From Eucalyptus grandis (taxonomy: Eukaryota > Streptophyta > Magnoliopsida > Myrtales > Myrtaceae), in NCBI RefSeq assembly GCF_016545825.1, contig NC_052612.1, positions 9,114,001 to 9,178,000 on the forward strand: a stretch of 64,000 bases of DNA. Direction: 5' to 3'. This document shows, one piece after another, positions 59,612 through 64,000 of this stretch (position 1 is its first letter; each line of letters starts with the position of its first letter). Under the pieces are notes generated by a model, which was not told the origin of the DNA, did no database searches, and was given only the letters and a program-made list of their open reading frames with translations. Position numbers and translations under genes: made by a program.

Positions 59612-59629
59612 GAAGGAACTAAGGCCAAG
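59612..59629 (+). other. Candidate 18-nt mini-exon in LTR-A copy 4
   Basis: cttgcag | gaaggaactaaggccaag | gtaagtcctctgactc shows the strongest splice-like borders of the four copies. The next acceptor (atattttcag, ending 59753) precedes the ATG at 59762. Confidence 0.55.
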
Positions 59630-59761
59630 GTAAGTCCTCTGACTCATGATTGTGCCTAGGCAGCCCTCATGGCATATTTGCTTCCTAGTCAGGTCTTAGC
59701 GGGTTGAACTTGCTAAGACATCATCTCACCCCGTTGTGGGATAATATTTTCAGGTCCTTAA

Positions 59762-60170
59762 ATGGCAGCACCTCCAAACCCTCCCGAATATTTTGGACAG
59801 CCTAAGAAGTTCACAGAACAGAGTTACAACATTCCGATACACGGGCACCCCGATGGGTTGGAATACGTGCTGGTGAAGTCCATAGTCTGAGTTGATGCGA
59901 GTTTACCCAAAATGGTGCCCCATCAATACAGGGCATGGTATCGCCAGTATCATAATGGCCAAAGAGAGGACCCTGTACCGGAATCGGAGATACCTTTGTA
60001 TGCATTGGAGGTTGCCTTTAGGAAGGGTATGGCAGACCCTAAGGATGGTTCAAGGTGGATGCGAAGGATCCTAAGCTTGATGATCCAGATTCTCCAAAGT
60101 GTGCTCAAGCAGTAGGCTCTAGCTGAAGCGTGGAAGAAGGAGAAATCGAGGATGATGAGGATCCGTAGTG
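59762..60170 (+). pseudogene. Broken copy of the LTR-A acidic protein
   Basis: It starts MAAPPNPPEYFGQPKKF and aligns with the intact copy (19406-19993) through HPDGLEYVLVKS, VPHQYRAWYRQYHNGQRED, ESEIPLYALEVAFRKG and DPKDGS. One TGA interrupts at about 59888 and a frameshift lies near 60050. In the shifted frame DAKDPKLDDPDSP and EEGEIEDDEDP continue the match to a TAG near 60168. The long Glu/Asp tail is shorter than in the intact copy. Confidence 0.65.
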
Positions 60171-60739
60171 GATTGGAAATCCCCACCTTTGTTTGCAAAC
60201 CCTGTTTCCTAACTGGTTTTGAGTAGGACCTGACTCAGGTTGTTTGTATTGTAATATATACAACTTGGGTTGCTTGTACTATATACATTAGAGTTTGTAA
60301 TGTATATATGTGTGGTTGTTTTCAGGTTCGAAGTTTGTGACCCTACTTTCCTATCCCATTGTTTTATTGTCTGGGGAATTTTATATTAATTGCTTTCGCA
60401 TGCGTATTAAAAATGAATGGATTGGCGATGTGTCCTGGGACGTCACTACTTAATAGACCAAGCCAGGATGTGCACGCGCTCAAGGATCGAGGCGTGACAC
60501 TCGTCAGGAGAGCGGCATCAGCTCCCGACCAGTTTGTTCACGGGAGGCCAACCCTTCCTTCAGAGCTCTTAAGTGATATAATCCTTCCATCCTAGAACTC
60601 CTAGCACCAACCGTCCTAACGCCACTCCCACAGACCAATTGTGTTTGTCCCCACTACTTCTTCATTCTTCACTCGATAACCCCAAGCACCACTCACAAGT
60701 GTCACGAGTACGGGAGGATTCACGGACCGTGACACAATC

Positions 60740-61095
60740 CTATGACATCTCACTTTTCACATCATCTATTAACATGTCTGAAAGTCTTGCTACATATAGA
60801 GTAGCATAATATCTCCCTTAGGAGGGTTTGACTAGTCGATAAATCGGACGGTACACAAGTAATGAGCCACCTATCCCCAACTGCATCTCATCCTCCGTTT
60901 ACTCGTGTAGGTGATTACGTACAACAAAATTTCCATCCAGTAAACAAAGCCATAAAACATTATAATACTATTGCAAGAAGCAACTACCAACCCCGAATAG
61001 CTTTATACACTCGAAGGAACAATCATGGCATCAAAACATAGTATGTCCAATTTATCTCGAAAGATATTTATCCTATCCCTTAAACACTCCTACCA

Positions 61096-61135
<40 letters not shown>

Positions 61136-61277
61136 AACTCAACTATGGACACAAGGTGCTGCATTCGGTCAAATGCAACAAAAGCTAACCATTCTAGCGC
61201 AACGATATCCAAGAACCCATTCAGCCTTAGAAAATGAAAGGCAATAAGCCATGATCAACAATACTTATCGAATTCAC
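60740..61277. other. Intron sequence of the CRWN-like pseudogene
   Basis: No ORF of interest. It includes a (TC)n tract at about 61098-61133. By position it is the part of the interrupted intron next to exon 1. Confidence 0.5.
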
Positions 61278-61515
61278 CTCAGCTTTCGAGCTCGGTGACC
61301 TTCTCAGCGAGCGCCCATCGGTCCTTCCCGTCCATCTCCGCTTCCACCCGCCTGTCCAAACCGCCTATAGTCCCCCCCCCCCAATTGTCCTCCAACCCAA
61401 CATTCCACAATACATTACCATCTAGCGAGGCCATCGGCGGAGGTGGCTACAGCAACCCATCAAGGAAAGCCACCGCCTTTCCCCCTTGCCACCTCTTCTC
61501 GTGGCCACGGTCCAT
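61278..61515 (-). pseudogene. CRWN/NMCP1-like nuclear lamina protein, exon 1
   Basis: On the minus strand an ATG at 61515 opens MDRGHEKRWQGGKAVAFLDG, matching the GKAVAFLDGP start of the family. A TAG then interrupts, followed by PPPPMASLDGN and DYRRFGQAGG. A frameshift leads to VEAEMDGKDRWALAEKVTEL and ES, with a GAG|GTGAAT donor at 61278/61277. Joined to exon 2 the text would continue into LFDYQYNMG, as in the family, but one extra base near the donor breaks the frame. A G run (about 61371-61382) is another likely indel site. Stop plus two frame breaks indicate a pseudogene. Confidence 0.7.
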
Positions 61516-62031
61516 CGGAGGGATGCAGAGTTGCAAATGGGGAAATAATATATGCATGGGCCAAATTTACTTCAAATAAATAAAAAGGGTGTTTTAGTTT
61601 TTTCTTTTCTTCTTTCTTTCTTCCTTCTATTAAAATTACCGAAAAACAAGACTCCAATTTTCATCGCCATATGTTGTTTTTTATTACACGTCATTTATAT
61701 TAACATGCAAATCTCAACAACATGAATTTAAGGTTGAACCTGACAATTTTGATTCATGGACTAGCAGATTCTTCATTTTTAGTGTATTTTTAAGTTTTCC
61801 CCGTAAAAAAACTAAATAAAAAACTGTATCGATGCCTTTTTTCCATTAAATGGGGGTCATTTCTCAGCTGATGATCTTTGTGATATTCTTTGAATCTTGC
61901 TTTTGATGTCTATATAACTTGAAGTATCTACTTGTCATGATGGTCATGTTCTAGTGGTGTTTCATTTCTAGTTTGCTCTTTATTTTGAAATTTCTAATTA
62001 TATTCTATTATTGTTGTGTAGTGCGAAGTTA
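61516..62031. other. Intergenic, nothing supported
   Basis: AT-rich. It must contain the promoter side of the CRWN-like exon and the 5' side of the hAT gene, but I see no clear signals. tattttcttt-like pyrimidine stretches before 62020 could act as an intron acceptor (ttgtgtag, 62014-62021). Confidence 0.35.
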
Positions 62032-64000
62032 ATGTATCAAGATAACACATCAATGGAGGTGGAGGGACGTGAGGAGATGACTCCGATCATGGAATTGAAG
62101 TTTTCTAGCGATGAAATTGAAGAAGAGGCACCCCCTACCATGAGTGCCACAAATAAGGTACCTAGTTCTCATCCTCCTGATGATAAGAAATATACATCCG
62201 AATACTGGAATCATTATTCGAGAATCAATTATAGGGATGGAAAAACATATCAAGTGAAGTGCATTCATTGTGGGTCTGTGCTTAAGTACCGTGTTGCTAA
62301 CGGTACTTCTGCAATGAGGAAGCACTTGACCACATGCAAGAGATTTCCCCATAATGTAGATAAGAGGCAGAAATTCTTTGCACCACGAAATGTTGACATG
62401 GCTAGCAAGGTAGGAGGAGATTCTAGTACTGGTAGCATCTTATCGACATGGTCGTTTAATCAAGAACGTTATAGGCAAATGCTTGCTCGGTTCATCATCC
62501 TTGATGAACAACATTTTTCCTTGGTTGAGCGTATTGGATTTTGTGAATTTATTACTGAGTTACAACCTCTCTTCAAACATTTATCATGTTTCACAGTGGC
62601 AAAAGATTACATGAAGTTGTATTTATGTGAAAGAACTTCTTTGAAGAATTATTTTGGAAAAATTAATTCTAGGATCGCACTCACGACTGATACATGGAGT
62701 TCCATTCAAAATCTAAATTATTTGTGTCTCACTACACATTTTATTAATGAAAATTGGAAGTTACATAAAAGAATCATCAACTTTGTGGTTATGCATAGTC
62801 ACAGGGGTAGGGAGATTGGGAAAATGGTGGAGAAATGCATTCGGAAGTGGGGAATAGAAAAAAAAAAAAGGTGTCCACAATTACCGTGGATAATGCTAGC
62901 TCGAATGATGTTGCAATTGGCTATTTGAGAGAAAAACTTTAGAAAGAAAGGTTGTTGATATTAGATGGTAGTGTTTTGCACATGAGGTGTACAACTCATA
63001 TATTAAATTTGATTGTGAGAGATGGCTTGACTACAGTACGTGACTCCATTGCAAGTATCTGAAATGTGGTTAGGTATGTAAGGAGTCCTCCCACGAGAGC
63101 CAAAGCATTTCAATCTTGCATCGAGAGAGAACGGATCACTTATAAGGTTTCAGTAGTTCTTGACGTTGCCACTAGATGGAACTCCACTTACCTCATATTA
63201 GACACTGCCATAAAGTTCAGAAAAGCTTTTGAAATGATGGAAGAAGACGATATATTTTTTGCAAGTGAGCTTAATCGTGAAACTCCTAGTAATGATAATT
63301 GGGAAAATGCTATTATTCTTTCAAAATTTCTAAAAGTATTCTATGATGCCACCAATAGGGAGTTCATATGTTACTTCAAATGATTATTTTGAAGGGATAG
63401 CTCTTTTGTATAGATATTTGAAAGATGCGATTGATGCTTCGAATCCTAAGCTTCAAGCTATGGGTGTGAAAATGAAAGAAAAAATTGACAAATATTATCG
63501 AAGCTTGGATAAAGTGAATATGATGGTGTTGATTGCGGTTGTGTTAGATCCTAGAGCCAAATTGAATTATGTGAGTTTCTTGTATGGACAAATTTATGAT
63601 GATGAATCGAAAATTAAAGAGTTGCATTACAAGGTGAAGGATACATTGGAGTGTTTGTATGAACTTTATGAGCAATCTTCTCTTATTTCAAGTGATCGAA
63701 ATTTTGGTGGCCATAATTTGGGTGCAAGTAGTAGTGGTTCCAATGCCGATACTAGTGGTAATGAAGGAATAAAGAAGTATGATGCCCAAGCTTGGAATAA
63801 AATGTTTTTATACTCGAATGAACAAGGGTGCGATGACAACAAGTCTGAGCTTGATGAGTATCTTCAAGAAAAAAATGAAAAGGTTCTTAATCTTGACCTT
63901 TTGATCTGGTGGAAGATTACTAGCTCAAAATATAAGATCCTTTCTTTGATGGCTCGAGATATTTTGTCCATTCCCGTAACTACCGTTGCTTCAGAGTCAA
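62032..64000 (+). pseudogene. hAT-family transposase (zf-BED, RICESLEEPER-like), runs off the window
   Basis: From the ATG at 62032, an acidic N-terminus is followed by SEYWNHYSRI and a BED zinc finger (VKCIHCGSVLKYRV ... MRKHLTTC, about residues 70-105). The hAT core follows: ALTTDTWSS with the first catalytic Asp, ITVDNASSND with the second, HMRCTTHILNLIV and VATRWNSTYLIL. The C-terminal dimerisation domain is reached at ELDEYL, LIWWKI and ARDILSIPVTTVASES, where the window ends. Defects: frame break at the A run (62860-62871), stop codons at about 62938 and 63059, and a frame break near 63345. It would cut and paste a hAT element; the terminal repeats are not visible here. Confidence 0.9.

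Larger units (their letters stand above)
48244..60499 (+). mobile_element. Solo LTR-A copy 4 (about 3.4 kb without its insertion)
   Basis: It begins TGTGACATCATGAATTTTCC and ends GAGGCGTGACA, with a perfect duplication CTCGT at 48239-48243 and 60500-60504. A minus-strand Tekay element (50264-59111) is inserted in it. It keeps the GC-rich leader (about 49190-49690) followed by AAGTGAGTTTAACTCAC (49743-49760), a 39-bp minisatellite, the mini-exon and the acidic ORF remnant. Confidence 0.9.
46938..60734 (-). mobile_element. Small non-autonomous LTR element (TRIM/SMART-like), hosting nested elements
   Basis: Minus-strand 3' LTR at 46938-47396 (459 bp) and 5' LTR at 48015-60734, interrupted by the solo LTR 48244-60499. 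Its two parts, 48015-48243 and 60505-60734, also sum to 459 bp. The interior is only 618 bp (47397-48014), with a tRNA-Met-type PBS and a polypurine tract but no coding capacity. The four bases CAAT flank both ends (46934-46937, 60735-60738). Without nested DNA the element is about 1.5 kb. It must rely on proteins of another element. Confidence 0.8.

Overview
This window looks like nuclear DNA of a flowering plant, probably a eudicot. The evidence is plant-type Ty3/gypsy chromoviruses, a zf-BED hAT transposase of the plant RICESLEEPER type, and remnants of plant-specific gene families: a CRWN/NMCP1 nuclear-lamina protein, a MYB-CC factor and a possible WRKY factor. I cannot place the species further. 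By eye, well over two thirds of the window is transposable elements, mostly nested, and no host gene looks fully intact.

Layout. (1) 1-11990: the right half of a nest. A minus-strand gypsy element (gag-protease-RT, 9080-11613) is cut inside RT by a second minus-strand element with a 3.9-kb LTR (5164-9079, TGTTGACACC...GGTCGCGACA, PBS at 5143-5160). That element is in turn interrupted by the 3' end of a plus-strand element whose LTR is 1321-4415. (2) 12105-22870: a decayed paralogue of the 3' part of the MYB-CC-like gene at 43.5-44.4 kb, split by two minus-strand solo LTRs of one family, here called LTR-A (12176-18941 and 19113-22619). The first of these carries another solo LTR (12561-16164). 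(3) 22.9-30 kb: mostly unassigned AT-rich sequence with a foldback MITE, a truncated secreted-protein exon and repeat debris. (4) 29979-41536: a small PIF/Harbinger-like terminal-inverted-repeat element, TSD TTA, that received a complete Tekay/Del-type chromovirus (30478-41193, TSD GGCGA, two 2952-bp LTRs, broken ORFs). (5) 42.4-44.4 kb: remnants of a WRKY-like and a MYB-CC-like gene. (6) 46.1-61.5 kb: two exons of a minus-strand CRWN-like pseudogene separated by about 15 kb. That intron holds a three-level nest: a small non-autonomous LTR element (46938-60734, 459-bp LTRs, 618-bp interior), within it a plus-strand solo LTR-A (48244-60499, TSD CTCGT), within that a decayed minus-strand Tekay element (50264-59111, TSD TAGTG). 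(7) 62032 to the end: a frameshifted hAT transposase that runs off the window.

The most unusual signal is inside the LTR-A family. Four independently inserted copies (1321-4415, 12176-18941, 19113-22619, 48244-60499) share an internal gene-like layout. A GC-rich leader is followed by a GTGAGT-type donor, then a locus-specific minisatellite, then a 17-19-nt mini-exon bounded by TGCAG and GTAAGT/GTACGT, and finally a second acceptor placed directly before an ORF. In the best copy this ORF encodes an intact 195-residue protein with an extremely Glu/Asp-rich tail (19406-19993, minus). The other copies hold truncated or frameshifted versions at the same place. This suggests that the LTR itself carries a spliced, LTR-encoded accessory gene, separate from gag-pol.
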